From an uncultured SAR86 cluster bacterium (GTDB lineage: Bacteria; Pseudomonadota; Gammaproteobacteria; Magnimaribacterales; AG-339-G14): a DNA stretch of 64,000 nucleotides. Where the stretch lies: assembly GCA_902627595.1 (NCBI GenBank), contig CACOJO010000006.1, positions 1-64,000 of the forward strand, given 5' to 3'. The notes under the pieces are model-generated. The model did no database searches. It was not told the DNA's origin and saw only the letters and a program-made list of their open reading frames with translations. Position numbers and translations under genes: made by a program. Shown here one piece after another: positions 52,934-63,554 of this stretch. Numbering within the stretch: the first letter of the stretch is position 1; every line of letters begins with the position of its first letter.

Positions 52934-54474
52934 ATAGTAGCTGGTGGCTTGCTAGAAATATCGTAAACAACTCTTGAAACCTTTGGAATTTCATTAATTA
53001 TCCTATCAGAGACTTTATTCAATAAATTGTGGTTGAGTTGAGAAGCTTTAGCAGTCATAAAATCAATCGTCTCTGCAGCTCTTAAAGCAATCACATATTC
53101 ATAGCGTCTGGCATCACCCACTACTCCGACACTTTTGATCGGTAAAAATACAGCAAATGCTTGACTTACCTTGTTGTAGAGTTTTGCTGCTTTAAGCTCT
53201 TCCATAAAGATATGATCTGCTTCCCTTAAAATATCTAATTTTTCTTTCGTAATCTCTCCGATTGTTCTTACTGCTAAGCCAGGACCTGGAAAAGGATGCC
53301 TACCGATCAAAGACTTTGGCAAGCCCAATGAAAGACCTATTTTTCTTACCTCGTCCTTAAATAAAGAATTTAAAGGCTCAACTAGAGGTAAATTTAAATA
53401 AGAGGGCAAACCTCCAACATTATGGTGAGATTTAATTACATGTGCCTTTCCACCTTTGATACCAGAAGATTCAATTACATCGGGATAGATAGTGCCTTGG
53501 GCTAGAAATGAGATATCTTTAATTTTTTTTGCTTCCTTCAAAAAGACGTCAATAAAATTTTTTCCTATTACCTTTCTCTTTGCTTCGGGATCTTCTTTAC
53601 CTTTTAAATTTTTAAGGAAAAATTTTTCAGAATCGGAAAAATGAATTTTGATGTTTAAAGCCTTTTTTAAATCTCTAAGAACTTGTTTGGCCTCGTCTTT
53701 TCTTAATAAACCATTATCAACAAAAATACATTCTAATTGCTTGCCTATTGCCTTTGATAAAAGTGCAGCAACCACGGAAGAATCAACTCCGCCGGAGATG
53801 CCCAACAATACTTTTTTCTTACCAACTTGTTTTTTTATATCATCAACAAGTTTTTCGACTATATTTTTCGGTCTCCATTTAGTCTGACAGCCACATATTT
53901 CTCTGATAAAGGTTTTTAAAATTTGAGCGCCCTTTTCAGTATGTGTTACTTCTGGATGAAACTGTAAGCCATATTTTTTAATTGAATTGTTTTCAAAAGC
54001 TGCAATTGGACTGTTTTTAGAGGCAGCAACTTTTTTAAATCCATTGGGTAATTTAGTTACCTTGTCACCATGGCTCATCCAAACATTAAGTGTGGAGATT
54101 TTGATATCCTGAAATAACTTACCTTTGTTTAATTTAATTTCAGCATTACCAAATTCTCTTTTCCTTGAGGTATTTACTGATCCCTTAAAGTGTTTTGACA
54201 TGAGTTGCATGCCGTAACAAATTCCTAAAACAGGTACTTCACTTTCTAAAATTTTAGAATCTACTTTAAGAGTATTTTTTGCATTCACTGACTCTGGGCC
54301 TCCAGAGATAATAATGCCTTTGGGATTAGCTTTTAAAATGTTTCTATAAGAGGTATTGCAAGATAGAATTTCTGAGTAAACTCCAAGTTCTCTAATACGC
54401 CTTGCAATCAATTGAGTATATTGCGAACCAAAATCCAGAATAATTATTTTTTCTGAATCAATAGCAGTATTCAC
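52921..54474 (-). CDS. guaA: GMP synthase (glutamine-hydrolysing)
   Basis: 517 residues. Amidotransferase domain with the nucleophile Cys86 in VLGICYGMQ, and the ATP-pyrophosphatase domain with the P-loop GISGGVDSSVVAALL; the C-terminus ends PPATIEWE. Converts XMP to GMP in purine synthesis. It follows guaB after 2 nt on the same strand, the classical guaBA operon. Its 3' end is the integration target of the neighbouring island. Confidence 0.97.
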   Translation of the reverse strand: MNTAIDSEKIIILDFGSQYTQLIARRIRELGVYSEILSCNTSYRNILKANPKGIIISGGPESVNAKNTLKVDSKILESEVPVLGICYGMQLMSKHFKGSVNTSRKREFGNAEIKLNKGKLFQDIKISTLNVWMSHGDKVTKLPNGFKKVAASKNSPIAAFENNSIKKYGLQFHPEVTHTEKGAQILKTFIREICGCQTKWRPKNIVEKLVDDIKKQVGKKKVLLGISGGVDSSVVAALLSKAIGKQLECIFVDNGLLRKDEAKQVLRDLKKALNIKIHFSDSEKFFLKNLKGKEDPEAKRKVIGKNFIDVFLKEAKKIKDISFLAQGTIYPDVIESSGIKGGKAHVIKSHHNVGGLPSYLNLPLVEPLNSLFKDEVRKIGLSLGLPKSLIGRHPFPGPGLAVRTIGEITKEKLDILREADHIFMEELKAAKLYNKVSQAFAVFLPIKSVGVVGDARRYEYVIALRAAETIDFMTAKASQLNHNLLNKVSDRIINEIPKVSRVVYDISSKPPATIEWE

Positions 54475-54476
54475 TT

Positions 54477-55946
54477 TTAGCTAATTCTGTAATTTGGTGC
54501 TTCTTTTGTAACGCTTACGTCATGAACATGGCTTTCGTTTATTCCTGCCGATGTAATTTGCACGAATTTTGTTTTAGTTCTCATTGCTTTGATGTCTTTA
54601 CTTCCTGTATAACCCATGCTTTGTCTTAAACCACCGAGCATTTGATGGATGGTAGTTTCTACCCAGCCTTTATATGGGACTCTGCCTTCAATTCCTTCTG
54701 GTACCAGTTTGTCAGAACTTGAAACATCTTCTTGAAAATAACGATCTCCGGAATTTGTCTCCCCCGACATAGCGCCTACAGAGCCCATGCCTCTATAAGA
54801 TTTATAACTTCTTCCTTGGAAGAGCTCCACCTGACCTGGAGCTTCCTCTGTTCCGGCGAGAATACTTCCAAGCATCACAGTACTAGCTCCAGCAGCTATG
54901 GCTTTTGCGATATCGCCAGAAAATCTGATCCCACCATCAGCAATTACTGGAATATTCTTCTTACCTATGGCTTTGACTACATTTGCAATCGCTGAAATTT
55001 GAGGTACACCTACACCAGTTACAATTCTAGTCGTACAAATCGATCCAGGACCTATTCCAACTTTAATTGCGTCAGCTCCAGCTTTAATTAAATCTAAGGC
55101 GCCATCGCCTGTTGCAACATTGCCTCCAATGACTTGGACGCCTTTGTTCATTTTTTTGATTCGCTTAACTCGATCAATAATACCTTTGGAATGCCCATGA
55201 GCACTATCAACCACAAGAACATCGACGCCTGCTTCAACAAGAGCATCCACTCTTTCATCGGTTTCTTCGCCATTTCCCACAGCGGCTCCGACGAGAAGCC
55301 TGCCTTCAGTATCTTTTGAGGCCAAAGGAAAATCTTTGTTTTTATTGATGTCTTTCAAAGTTACGAGACCTTTCAAGGCAAAACTTTTATCAACCAACAA
55401 GATTTTTTCTATTCTATTTTTGTATAGAAGATTTTTGATAATATCTAACTTTGCATCTTCCTCCGCAGTTACCAAGCGTTTTTTTGGTGTCATGATGGAC
55501 TCAACTGGAGCAGATAAATCAGAAACATTTCGAAAATCTCTGGAAGTCACAATTCCAACTAAATCACCATCGTTAACAACCGGCATACCTGAGATATTTA
55601 AATCTTGGGTAAGCTTGATTAATTCCCCAACAGTTTTTTTAGAGGAAATAGTAATCGGATCTCTTACTACTCCGCTTTCAAATTTTTTAACCAAAGAAAC
55701 TTCTTTTGCCTGATCAGCAATCGAGATATTTTTATGAATGATACCAATTCCACCTAACTCGGCTAAAGCAATAGACATTCTGCTTTCAGTTACTGTATCC
55801 ATCGCAGCAGATACTATTGGAATTTTTAAATTAACCTGTTTGGTTAATTTTGTGCTTAAATCGGTCTCTTGAGGAAGGACGCTAGAATATTGCGGTACCA
55901 AAAGTACATCGTCGAAGGTCAAAGCTTGCTCTTCAATACGCAACAT
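54477..55946 (-). CDS. guaB: IMP dehydrogenase
   Basis: 489 residues from the ATG at 55946 ([18 protein letters not shown]); an earlier in-frame ATG at 55979 adds 11 residues that family members lack. CBS pair in the middle, then [11 protein letters not shown] with the catalytic cysteine and MGSVGAM near the flap. Oxidises IMP to XMP with NAD+, the limiting step of GTP synthesis. A perfect -10-like TATAAT (reverse strand, 55953-55958) ends 6 nt before this ATG, so a leaderless mRNA is possible, but no -35 box was found. Confidence 0.95.
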   Translation of the reverse strand: MLRIEEQALTFDDVLLVPQYSSVLPQETDLSTKLTKQVNLKIPIVSAAMDTVTESRMSIALAELGGIGIIHKNISIADQAKEVSLVKKFESGVVRDPITISSKKTVGELIKLTQDLNISGMPVVNDGDLVGIVTSRDFRNVSDLSAPVESIMTPKKRLVTAEEDAKLDIIKNLLYKNRIEKILLVDKSFALKGLVTLKDINKNKDFPLASKDTEGRLLVGAAVGNGEETDERVDALVEAGVDVLVVDSAHGHSKGIIDRVKRIKKMNKGVQVIGGNVATGDGALDLIKAGADAIKVGIGPGSICTTRIVTGVGVPQISAIANVVKAIGKKNIPVIADGGIRFSGDIAKAIAAGASTVMLGSILAGTEEAPGQVELFQGRSYKSYRGMGSVGAMSGETNSGDRYFQEDVSSSDKLVPEGIEGRVPYKGWVETTIHQMLGGLRQSMGYTGSKDIKAMRTKTKFVQITSAGINESHVHDVSVTKEAPNYRIS

Positions 55947-55993
55947 TTTCAAATTATACAGAAAGAAATCAAAAAGCATAGTTTAGGCAAAAA

Positions 55994-57217
55994 ATGAAAT
56001 TTAAAGGCTGGCAAATGGTTTATACCGGAATGATGATGGAATTTTCCGTTGTAGGTTTTATTTTTTACTGTTTTCCTTTGATGTTTACCGCTTTGGAAAG
56101 AGATTTAGGCGCAACACAATCTCAACTTTCAGGAGCCCTATCTCTCTGGTTCATAAGCTCTGCCTTAGCTTCAATATTTCTAGGCAGGTTGCTGGATAAA
56201 TTTTCCATAAAGAAAATAATGATGATCGGGGGCGTTATTTTTAGTTTAGGACTATTCTCTATTTCATTTGTGCAAAGTAGCTTTAGCCTACTTTTAATCT
56301 ATGCCACATTGCTTGCCATAGGCGGGCCTGCTTTGGGAAATCTTTCTGTCACTAAATTAGTTGCCAATTGGTTTGAAAGTAATGCAGGGATGGCCTTGGG
56401 AATTGCTGCAATTGGAATATCCTTTTCAGGTGTAATCTTGCCAATTTTGGTTGATCCGCTCATTGAAATGATAGGTTGGAGAAGTGTCTATATGGTTTTT
56501 GGCTTGATTGTGATTTTTTTATTAATTCCAACCGTTAGATATTTTGTTATTGATACTCCCGAAGAAATCGGTCAATACAAAGATAATCTTCCTGATCAAC
56601 CATCTCCAGATTCTTCCCAAGGTTTATTGGGAATCAAAGATTTTTTTAAACATGGAATTTTTTGGATTATCTCTCTTGCTTTTGCTTTTCAGTTTTTAGC
56701 TATGGGTGGAGTTTTACTGCACTTGCCTTTGCATTCTGAAAATCAGGGTTTTCTTGAAACATGGACAATTTTAGGTTTCCCTATAAAACAGACCGTCTTT
56801 GCTTACTCTTTTGCAGCACTTGGTGGTGTGGTTGGAAAAGTTTTCTTTGGTTATTTAATGGATAGATTAAGACCAAATATTCCTGTGATGATCATGATGG
56901 CAATGCAATCAATAGGAATTTTTGGCTTGACTTTAATTGATAACTATCTTTTCTTTACAATCTTTTGTTTTGTTTTTGGTTTAGGTTTTGGTGGAGCAAT
57001 GGTTTTAATGAGTGCTTGTTTTCTAAAAGCCTTCGGTTCACAAAATCTTGGTTCTGTCAGAGGTGTATCTGCAATGTTAATTGTGCCTGTTCAACCTATC
57101 GGTATGATCTTAGTCGGCACAGCTTTTGACTTAAATCTTTATCTTGAATCTTTCTTGTTGATGGGTGCAATTACACTCATTGGCTTTATTATTGGTTCTA
57201 GAATAATTATTCGCTAA
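55994..57217 (+). CDS. MFS transporter (monocarboxylate/OFA-like)
   Basis: 407 residues and twelve likely membrane segments. Features: FLGRLLDKFSIKK (the loop 2-3 motif of MFS), the ALGNLSVTKLVANWF segment, and a second-half copy GKVFFGYLMDRLRP. The arrangement resembles oxalate/formate antiporter-type and monocarboxylate carriers. Divergent from guaB; not obviously linked to it. Substrate unknown. Confidence 0.9.
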   Translation: MKFKGWQMVYTGMMMEFSVVGFIFYCFPLMFTALERDLGATQSQLSGALSLWFISSALASIFLGRLLDKFSIKKIMMIGGVIFSLGLFSISFVQSSFSLLLIYATLLAIGGPALGNLSVTKLVANWFESNAGMALGIAAIGISFSGVILPILVDPLIEMIGWRSVYMVFGLIVIFLLIPTVRYFVIDTPEEIGQYKDNLPDQPSPDSSQGLLGIKDFFKHGIFWIISLAFAFQFLAMGGVLLHLPLHSENQGFLETWTILGFPIKQTVFAYSFAALGGVVGKVFFGYLMDRLRPNIPVMIMMAMQSIGIFGLTLIDNYLFFTIFCFVFGLGFGGAMVLMSACFLKAFGSQNLGSVRGVSAMLIVPVQPIGMILVGTAFDLNLYLESFLLMGAITLIGFIIGSRIIIR

Positions 57218-57551
57218 ACAGAGCATCCGTTTTAGCGGCTGCAATAAAATCGTTTTTATGTAAGCCTTTGATTTTATGAGACCACCATGAAACTGTTACT
57301 TTACCCCATTCCAAAACTATCTCGGGATGATGATCTTCTTCCTCTGCGAGATGTGCGACCTTTTTTAAAAAATCTAAACCTGATAAATAATCTTTGAAAG
57401 CATAAGAACAAGTAAGTTGTTCTATTCCGTCTACCTCGATTACATCCCAGCCTGGAATTTGTGGCATTAATATTTTCCTTTCTTCAGCTGAAACTAAAGA
57501 AGCATCTGCTCTACAAGCCTCACATTTTCCCTCAAGAAGTTTTTCCATCAA
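57207..57551 (-). CDS. 4a-hydroxytetrahydrobiopterin dehydratase (pterin-4a-carbinolamine dehydratase)
   Basis: 114 residues. EEDHHPEIVLEWGKVTVSWWSHKIKGL is the active-site block, with the His-His-Pro motif. Recycles the oxidised pterin of aromatic amino acid hydroxylases; in many bacteria it also affects molybdopterin or quorum factors. An N-terminal pair of cysteines (CEACRA) is present. Overlaps fumC by 4 nt, and its 3' end overlaps the convergent MFS gene by 11 nt. Confidence 0.92.
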   Translation of the reverse strand: MMEKLLEGKCEACRADASLVSAEERKILMPQIPGWDVIEVDGIEQLTCSYAFKDYLSGLDFLKKVAHLAEEEDHHPEIVLEWGKVTVSWWSHKIKGLHKNDFIAAAKTDALFSE

Positions 57552-58957
57552 TTAATTCCACCTTTGGTTAACTTCTCTGGATTTAAAAGTTTTTGCAACT
57601 TAGCTTTTGATAAATTGGTTTCTTCTAGTGCAACATCTATGATTGCTCTATCTTCTTTATAAGCCTTTTTTGCTATAGCAGCTGCTTTTGCATAACCGAT
57701 AATGGGATTTAAAGCTGTTACTAAAATTGGGTTTTTATCCAAAGAAGTTTGAATTGATTTTTGATTTACTTTAAAAGTCTTTATGGCTTTTGATGCCAAA
57801 ACATTCATTCCGCCGCTTAAAATGTTAATACTTTTTAGAAGGTTATAAGCAATTACCGGCAGCATCACATTAAGTTGAAAGTTACCGGATTGTGCGCCAA
57901 TACTTATAGCCACATCATTTCCGATGACATCTGCAGCTACCATTGCAACTGCTTCTGGAATGACTGGGTTAACTTTTCCCGGCATGATGCTGCTTCCGGG
58001 TTGTAAAGCTTGTAGTTCTATCTCAGATAAGCCTGCCAGTGGGCCGCTATTCATCCAACGAAGATCATTTGAGATTTTTAATAAAATAATTGCTAAATTT
58101 TTAAGTTCTCCAGAAACTTGAACCGCAGTATCTTGAGCACTTAATTCATGAAAAAAATTATCGCTTGGGACATTTCTAGATTTTCCTCCGCTTAACTTAT
58201 TCAGCTCTTTTGTAAATAACTTTGCAAATCTAGGATGAGCATTAATACCCGTTCCGACTGCAGTCCCGCCTAAAGGCATCTCCAACATTCTGGTTTCTAA
58301 AAATAAAAGAGTTTTTTTTGAATTCTTTAATTGAGCCACCCAAGCAGAAAGTTCTTGATGAAAATCTAGTGGCATCGCATCCATCAAATGAGTTCTTCCT
58401 GTTTTTACCAAACCTTTTAAAGAATTTCCTTTTTTTTCAGTGACTTCAATTAGTTTGTCCAATGCTGGGAGAAGTTTTTTAGTTAAATCCATGTGAGCGC
58501 TTACCTTTATTGCAGTTGGAATAACATCATTACTGCTTTGACTCATATTTACGTCATCATTGGGATCTACTTGTGTTTTAGCTAATTTGCTAGCTAAATT
58601 AGCTATGACTTCGTTGGCGTTCATATTTGAGCTTGTCCCTGAGCCTGTTTGAAAAACATCTATCGGGAATTGGTCGTTGTGTTTACTTTGCCAAACCTCT
58701 TTTGCAGCTTTTGATATAGCATTTGCTTTTTTAGAAGATAAAAGACCTAAGGATTTATTAGCTCTGGCAGCGGCATCTTTAATAATGCCCAATGAATCAA
58801 TAAATGAATTGGTGAAAGGAAAATCCATTTTGATTCCGCTTATCGGAAAGTTATCAATTGCTCTTTGAGTTTGTGCTCCATATAAAGCAGCATTAGGAAC
58901 ATAAACTTCTCCCAAACTATCTTTTTCTATTCTGAAACCTTTTCTTTTCTTGGGCAT
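57548..58957 (-). CDS. fumC: Fumarate hydratase, class II
   Basis: 469 residues. QTGSGTSSNMNANEVIANLA, GRTHLMDAMPLDFHQELSAW, and the signature GSSIMPGKVNPVIPEA are complete. Catalyses fumarate-malate interconversion in the TCA cycle, iron-independent. It overlaps the dehydratase gene by 4 nt. Confidence 0.95.
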   Translation of the reverse strand: MPKKRKGFRIEKDSLGEVYVPNAALYGAQTQRAIDNFPISGIKMDFPFTNSFIDSLGIIKDAAARANKSLGLLSSKKANAISKAAKEVWQSKHNDQFPIDVFQTGSGTSSNMNANEVIANLASKLAKTQVDPNDDVNMSQSSNDVIPTAIKVSAHMDLTKKLLPALDKLIEVTEKKGNSLKGLVKTGRTHLMDAMPLDFHQELSAWVAQLKNSKKTLLFLETRMLEMPLGGTAVGTGINAHPRFAKLFTKELNKLSGGKSRNVPSDNFFHELSAQDTAVQVSGELKNLAIILLKISNDLRWMNSGPLAGLSEIELQALQPGSSIMPGKVNPVIPEAVAMVAADVIGNDVAISIGAQSGNFQLNVMLPVIAYNLLKSINILSGGMNVLASKAIKTFKVNQKSIQTSLDKNPILVTALNPIIGYAKAAAIAKKAYKEDRAIIDVALEETNLSKAKLQKLLNPEKLTKGGIN

Positions 58958-59035
58958 AATTTTTTTATTAAAATGAGATATAAATTGTACAAAATATTAA
59001 GTTAGAATATCGAAGAATTTTAAGGAGAAGATGAA

Positions 59036-59857
59036 ATGTCAGACGAAAAAGAAATCAAGTTGCCTATCGACACTTCTTTAGGAAAACTACCCCAAAAAAC
59101 CAAAGGTTCCATTGTTCCGATTGAATGCAAAACTATTGAAGAGATAAGAAGACACCAACTAGAGAGACTTGCTGCGGGTTTTAGGATGTTTTCTCATTTT
59201 GGATATGATGAAGGTATTGCAGGACATATAACTCTGAGAGATCCAGAGTATCCTCACTATTTTTGGGTCAATCCTTTTGGAATGCACTTCGGTCAGATAT
59301 GTATATCTGATTTAATTTTAGTGGATAGAGAAGGAAATATTGTACAAGGCGAAGATAAGATGCTTAACACTGCCGCTTTCGCTATTCATTCCAGACTTCA
59401 TGAGGCAAGATCAGATGTAAATGCTGCTGCTCATTCTCATTCAATGTATGGAAAATCATTTTCAACTCTAGGCAGACTTTTAGAACCAATTACTCAAGAT
59501 TCTTGCGCCTTCTATGATGATCACGTGTTATTTGATGACTATACTGGAGTTGTTTTAGAAACTGATGAAGGCGATAGAATTGCAGAAGCTCTTGGGGACA
59601 AAAGAGCGGCTATTCTAAAAAATCATGGCTTACTTACAACAGGAGAATCAGTAGATGCAGCTCTATGGGCATTTTTATCAATGGACAGGTGCTGTCAATC
59701 TCAACTCCTCGCTGAAGCTGCTGGACAAATGGAAAGAATATCAGATGATGTCGCTAAACTAACTAAGACACAGGTTGGAACAGAAATGGCAATGTGGGCT
59801 AGTTTTCAACCTCTTTACGACTTAATGTTAGAAAAAGACGATAGCTTTCTTAATTAA
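59036..59857 (+). CDS. Class II aldolase/adducin family protein
   Basis: 273 residues with AAGFRMFSHFGYDEGIAGHITLRDP, DVNAAAHSHSMYGK (zinc histidines) and the third zinc histidine in KNHGLLTTG. AAGGAGAAG precedes the ATG. The family includes L-fuculose-phosphate aldolase, but this branch (often annotated as dehydratase/epimerase-like) has no proved reaction. Ends 1 nt before the isomerase stop on the other strand. Confidence 0.9.
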   Translation: MSDEKEIKLPIDTSLGKLPQKTKGSIVPIECKTIEEIRRHQLERLAAGFRMFSHFGYDEGIAGHITLRDPEYPHYFWVNPFGMHFGQICISDLILVDREGNIVQGEDKMLNTAAFAIHSRLHEARSDVNAAAHSHSMYGKSFSTLGRLLEPITQDSCAFYDDHVLFDDYTGVVLETDEGDRIAEALGDKRAAILKNHGLLTTGESVDAALWAFLSMDRCCQSQLLAEAAGQMERISDDVAKLTKTQVGTEMAMWASFQPLYDLMLEKDDSFLN

Positions 59858-60457
59858 TTATTCATTTAGTAATTCTTCAATTTGCCAGAGGGTATCTTTT
59901 CCAAAAAACATTTCATCGTCTACAAAAAAAGTAGGAATGCCAAAAACTCCCCTTTCAACTGCAGCCTCTGTATTTGAAATTAATTTGGCTTTCACTTCTG
60001 GATCTTGCATTTGGGCCATTAACTTTTCTCCATCAAAACCCGATTCTTCATAAGCCGCTTTTATCACTTCAGGATCATCCATTTTTTTTGGCTCTTCCCA
60101 CATATGGACCAAAACTTTGTCAATATAATCCTCCAAATAACCATCTATTTCTGCAGCAATGGCTCCTCTAATAATTTGAAGGCTTATTACTGGAAAATGG
60201 GGATTCATTTTAAAATCATGTAATTCATGTCTTTCAATAAATCTCTGCATTTCAAGATTTTGGTACTCATTTTTATTTTTAACACCAAAAAACTGTTCCA
60301 TTGGAGGTTTGTTGTTTGTTGCTTTAAAAATTCCTCCAAGCAGAACAGGAATATAGTTAACTTCTGCTCCAGAACTTTCTTTAATTTTTTGAATTACTTT
60401 GTGGCTCAAATATGCATTTGGACTAGCAAAATCAAAATAAAAATCTATTTTTTTCAT
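59858..60457 (-). CDS. 2-hydroxychromene-2-carboxylate isomerase-like (DsbA-fold) protein
   Basis: 199 residues. FYFDFASPNAYLSHKVI has Ser in the position of the thioredoxin cysteine, and GVFGIPTFFVDDEMFFGKDTLWQIEE matches the C-terminal block. In the naphthalene pathway the homologue isomerises 2-hydroxychromene-2-carboxylate using glutathione; others are glutathione S-transferase kappa-like. The window's many glutathione genes make this plausible. Confidence 0.88.
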   Translation of the reverse strand: MKKIDFYFDFASPNAYLSHKVIQKIKESSGAEVNYIPVLLGGIFKATNNKPPMEQFFGVKNKNEYQNLEMQRFIERHELHDFKMNPHFPVISLQIIRGAIAAEIDGYLEDYIDKVLVHMWEEPKKMDDPEVIKAAYEESGFDGEKLMAQMQDPEVKAKLISNTEAAVERGVFGIPTFFVDDEMFFGKDTLWQIEELLNE

Positions 60458-60460
60458 TTC

Positions 60461-62245
60461 TTACTCTCCTTGTAAACATTTATCATTATAAAAAGAAATG
60501 GCATCTTTTTCATAGGCGTTTTGGACCAAATTTTTTAGAAATTTACATTTAATTTTATCTTTTTTTATTCTTAAGTCTGCATATAACCTTTTGAATTCAT
60601 CAATTCTTTTCAATTCAAAATCGCTCATGACAATACCTTGGTCGTTTTGAGAGTCTAAGATCAAAAATTTCTCTCCTGAACTTGACCAGGTATTCCATTT
60701 TGGCAGGTTATTGTCTCTACCTTTACCAGGGTCTCCGGTGTAGGCAAATTCAGCCCAATAAGATTGCATGGCAATGGATAATCTAATGGCGTCTGGAAGA
60801 TTTTCATCATTAAACATAAATCTTTCAATTCCAAGAAGCTTCATGGTCCCTGTAACAAATGGTATTTCCATGGCGTGAGCTGCTCCAAAGATTTTTGAAA
60901 AATCCATCCATAACAACTTTCCTTGTTCATCCCAATCAAATCTGTAGGCAAATACGTCTTTTTTACCTGAAGCAATCATATCTCTTGCAGGATTATCAAC
61001 AGCCGATATTTTCCAATTATTTGAAGCATATTCAGCTGTTAAGTCATACATCTCTTGATTGCGTATAACGATTAATCTATTGAATAGACTGGTTGAATAA
61101 TCTGATTCCATAGCAGCAAAAAGTTTTGTTTCGTCTCGATTGGTGCCAAAGATCACAGGCACATCGTTGTAAAAACTTTTTCTAGAAAATTTCATACCTC
61201 TGTTAGGAATGACGTGACCGTCACTTAAAACTCTCGGGATCATTTTTTTTCCAACTTGTTTGGATTTTTCTATTGCTTTGTAAACTTTAAAGATCTGACC
61301 TAAATCTAATCCTTGCATTTGCTCAAAGAGTTTGAATTCATTCATTGAATCTTGAGCAATATTTGCTTCAAACAAATCTTTAGAAATTTCAGAGGAAACC
61401 AATAATTTACTGACAACTTCTTTTGAAGAAGTTAACAAAGAAGATTCTTTATTATCAAAAAATTTAGATGCTTCATTTAAATCAAAAGTATTTGTTGCCC
61501 CGCTTTGTGAAATTGCTTTGTGAAAAAGGCCTTTTGCAAGAGGAGAACTGAGGAGAGCAAAAACATTATGTCCGCCAGCAGATTCTCCAAATATAGTGAC
61601 GTTATTCTTATCCCCTCCAAAATCCTCAATATTTTGTTTTACCCACTTCAAAGCCATAATTTGATCAAGTGTTCCAAAATTTCCTGATTTATCTTCTAAA
61701 TTATTAGATGTTGCAGCGAATGCTGGGTGATAAAACCAACCTAAAAAGCCTAATCTGTAATTTATAGAAACAATGACTAGGTCATGAGCGGATGCCAATT
61801 TGCTGAAATCATATGAGGCTGCCTCTCCTGAAGTATTACCACCTCCATGAATCCAAAACATAACTGGGAGTTTTTTATCTGAACTTATTTTTTTTGGAGT
61901 AAAAATATTTAGATAAAGACAATCTTCCGATCCAGTATATTCACCATTACCACCTCTATCCAAAGAGATGGAAGGAACCTGAGGACATGCATCGCTAAAT
62001 TTAAAAGCCTTAACTTTTTCTTTTTGTTTAGTTAGAGCTCTCGGAGCTTTCCACCGCAAACTGCCTTGGGGAGGCTCTGCATAGGGAATGCCCAGCCATT
62101 GATAGCTATTTTTTTGTTCAATACCAACATATTTATCCGAGATTGAAGAAATAAGTTTAGTTTCTTCAAGATTCTCTTTTTTTGTTGCATCTATGGCACA
62201 AGCCGAGATAAGAATTGTTATAAATAAAAAAGAAATTTTTTTCAT
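60461..62245 (-). CDS. Lipoprotein type-B carboxylesterase
   Basis: 594 residues; lipobox ISAC with lipid cysteine 16. SLRWKAPRA, EDCLYLNIFTP, WIHGGGNTSGEAASYD (oxyanion hole) and GESAGGHNVF with the nucleophile Ser222 are typical. The C-terminal half has AHAMEIPF with the His. Hydrolyses esters at the cell surface or in the periplasm. Three nucleotides separate it from the isomerase gene, which suggests joint use of a released aromatic or ester. Confidence 0.91.
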   Translation of the reverse strand: MKKISFLFITILISACAIDATKKENLEETKLISSISDKYVGIEQKNSYQWLGIPYAEPPQGSLRWKAPRALTKQKEKVKAFKFSDACPQVPSISLDRGGNGEYTGSEDCLYLNIFTPKKISSDKKLPVMFWIHGGGNTSGEAASYDFSKLASAHDLVIVSINYRLGFLGWFYHPAFAATSNNLEDKSGNFGTLDQIMALKWVKQNIEDFGGDKNNVTIFGESAGGHNVFALLSSPLAKGLFHKAISQSGATNTFDLNEASKFFDNKESSLLTSSKEVVSKLLVSSEISKDLFEANIAQDSMNEFKLFEQMQGLDLGQIFKVYKAIEKSKQVGKKMIPRVLSDGHVIPNRGMKFSRKSFYNDVPVIFGTNRDETKLFAAMESDYSTSLFNRLIVIRNQEMYDLTAEYASNNWKISAVDNPARDMIASGKKDVFAYRFDWDEQGKLLWMDFSKIFGAAHAMEIPFVTGTMKLLGIERFMFNDENLPDAIRLSIAMQSYWAEFAYTGDPGKGRDNNLPKWNTWSSSGEKFLILDSQNDQGIVMSDFELKRIDEFKRLYADLRIKKDKIKCKFLKNLVQNAYEKDAISFYNDKCLQGE

Positions 62246-62336
62246 ATGAACTATTAAAAAGGATTTTTTGAATTTTGAATAAAAGTATATAGTAAAATCT
62301 AATTAGTTAACTTAAATAAACAATATAGGAAGAGAC

Positions 62337-63554
62337 ATGCAAATTTCACCAATACCTACATTATCTGACGATATTAATGATATAAGAACAAGAACAGCAA
62401 ATATAGTTGCTGAAAAAATTATTCCTAATGAAAGAGAAATTTATTCAAAAAGCGAAAATTCTGCTTCAGTTAGAAAAGAAATAAGAGAACAAGTAAAGAA
62501 AGAAAAGTTGTGGGCACCTCACCTTCCAGAAGAATATGGTGGCATGGGTATCGGTTTTATGGCTCATGCTTACATGAATGAAATTCTTGCATGGTCACCA
62601 CTTTCTAACAGGCTTTTCGGAGTAATTGCTCCTAACTCAGGAAATCAAAAGGTCTTACTAAAATACGGATCTGAAGAACAAAAAAAGAAATGGTTAGAGC
62701 CTCTCATATCAGGAGAAATGGAGTCGGCTTTTTCTATGACAGAACCAGATAATGCAGGATCTGACCCAAGATCTATTCAAACTACTGCAAAAAAGGAAGG
62801 TGACGAATGGGTCATTAACGGGCATAAAGTTATGACTTCAAATGGAATCAAGGCGGACTTTGCAATCGTAATGTGCAGAACAGAAGAAGAAGGTGAAGAT
62901 GGCGAAGTCAATTCTCGAATGACTCAGATAATTGTCCCTACTGATACGCCAGGATTTAATGTCATTCGTTCAGTTCCTATTTGGGGACATACAGGAGGAG
63001 ATCACGTCGAAATTAAATATGAAAATGTCAGAGTTCCAGTAGAAAACCAATTAGGTGCCAGAGGAACAGGACATGCTGCAGCCCAAGATAGATTAGGTGC
63101 TGGAAGAGTCTTTCACTGCATGAATAGTATTGGTCAAATGTGGAGAGCTTTTGACTTAATGTTGCAAAGAACAATTACTAGAGAAGTTCATGGCGGGAAA
63201 TTAGAAACCAAACAATTGATACAAGGGTTTATTGCCGACTCATATATTGATATTCAGTCTGCAAGACTTATGACAATTCATTGTGCAGAGGTAATGGATA
63301 GTGAGAATGATCCAAGGGTAGATATTTCTGCTATAAAAATCTTTGTCCCTGAAGCTATGCACAGGGTAGTTGATCGTGCAATTCAGGTTTATGGTTGGAA
63401 AGGTGTATCTGCTGATCTTCCTTTATTTGGAATGTATCAAGGAGCTAGAACTTTAAGATTAGCGGATGGTCCTGATGAGGTTCATAGAATATTGATAGCA
63501 AAACAAGTATTGAAAAAATACCACCAAGGTTTGTCTTGGGATTTTGGAATTTAA
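62337..63554 (+). CDS. Acyl-CoA dehydrogenase
   Basis: 405 residues, GGAAGAG before the ATG. AFSMTEPDNAGSDPRSIQTTA, GHKVMTSNGIKADFAIV, and the C-terminal QVYGWKGVSADLPLFGMYQGARTLRLADGPDEVHRILIAK are the FAD and substrate motifs of the ACAD10/11-like group. ACAD11-type proteins accept 4-hydroxyacyl-CoA intermediates, which links this gene with the phosphotransferase at 11025-12095. The 3' end overlaps the convergent thioesterase by 4 nt. Confidence 0.92.
   Translation: MQISPIPTLSDDINDIRTRTANIVAEKIIPNEREIYSKSENSASVRKEIREQVKKEKLWAPHLPEEYGGMGIGFMAHAYMNEILAWSPLSNRLFGVIAPNSGNQKVLLKYGSEEQKKKWLEPLISGEMESAFSMTEPDNAGSDPRSIQTTAKKEGDEWVINGHKVMTSNGIKADFAIVMCRTEEEGEDGEVNSRMTQIIVPTDTPGFNVIRSVPIWGHTGGDHVEIKYENVRVPVENQLGARGTGHAAAQDRLGAGRVFHCMNSIGQMWRAFDLMLQRTITREVHGGKLETKQLIQGFIADSYIDIQSARLMTIHCAEVMDSENDPRVDISAIKIFVPEAMHRVVDRAIQVYGWKGVSADLPLFGMYQGARTLRLADGPDEVHRILIAKQVLKKYHQGLSWDFGI

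Noticed and set aside
55953..55958. Perfect TATAAT on the reverse strand just before guaB
   Set aside because: No -35 hexamer at 16-18 nt spacing; in an AT-rich genome such a hexamer occurs by chance. Only noted with guaB.
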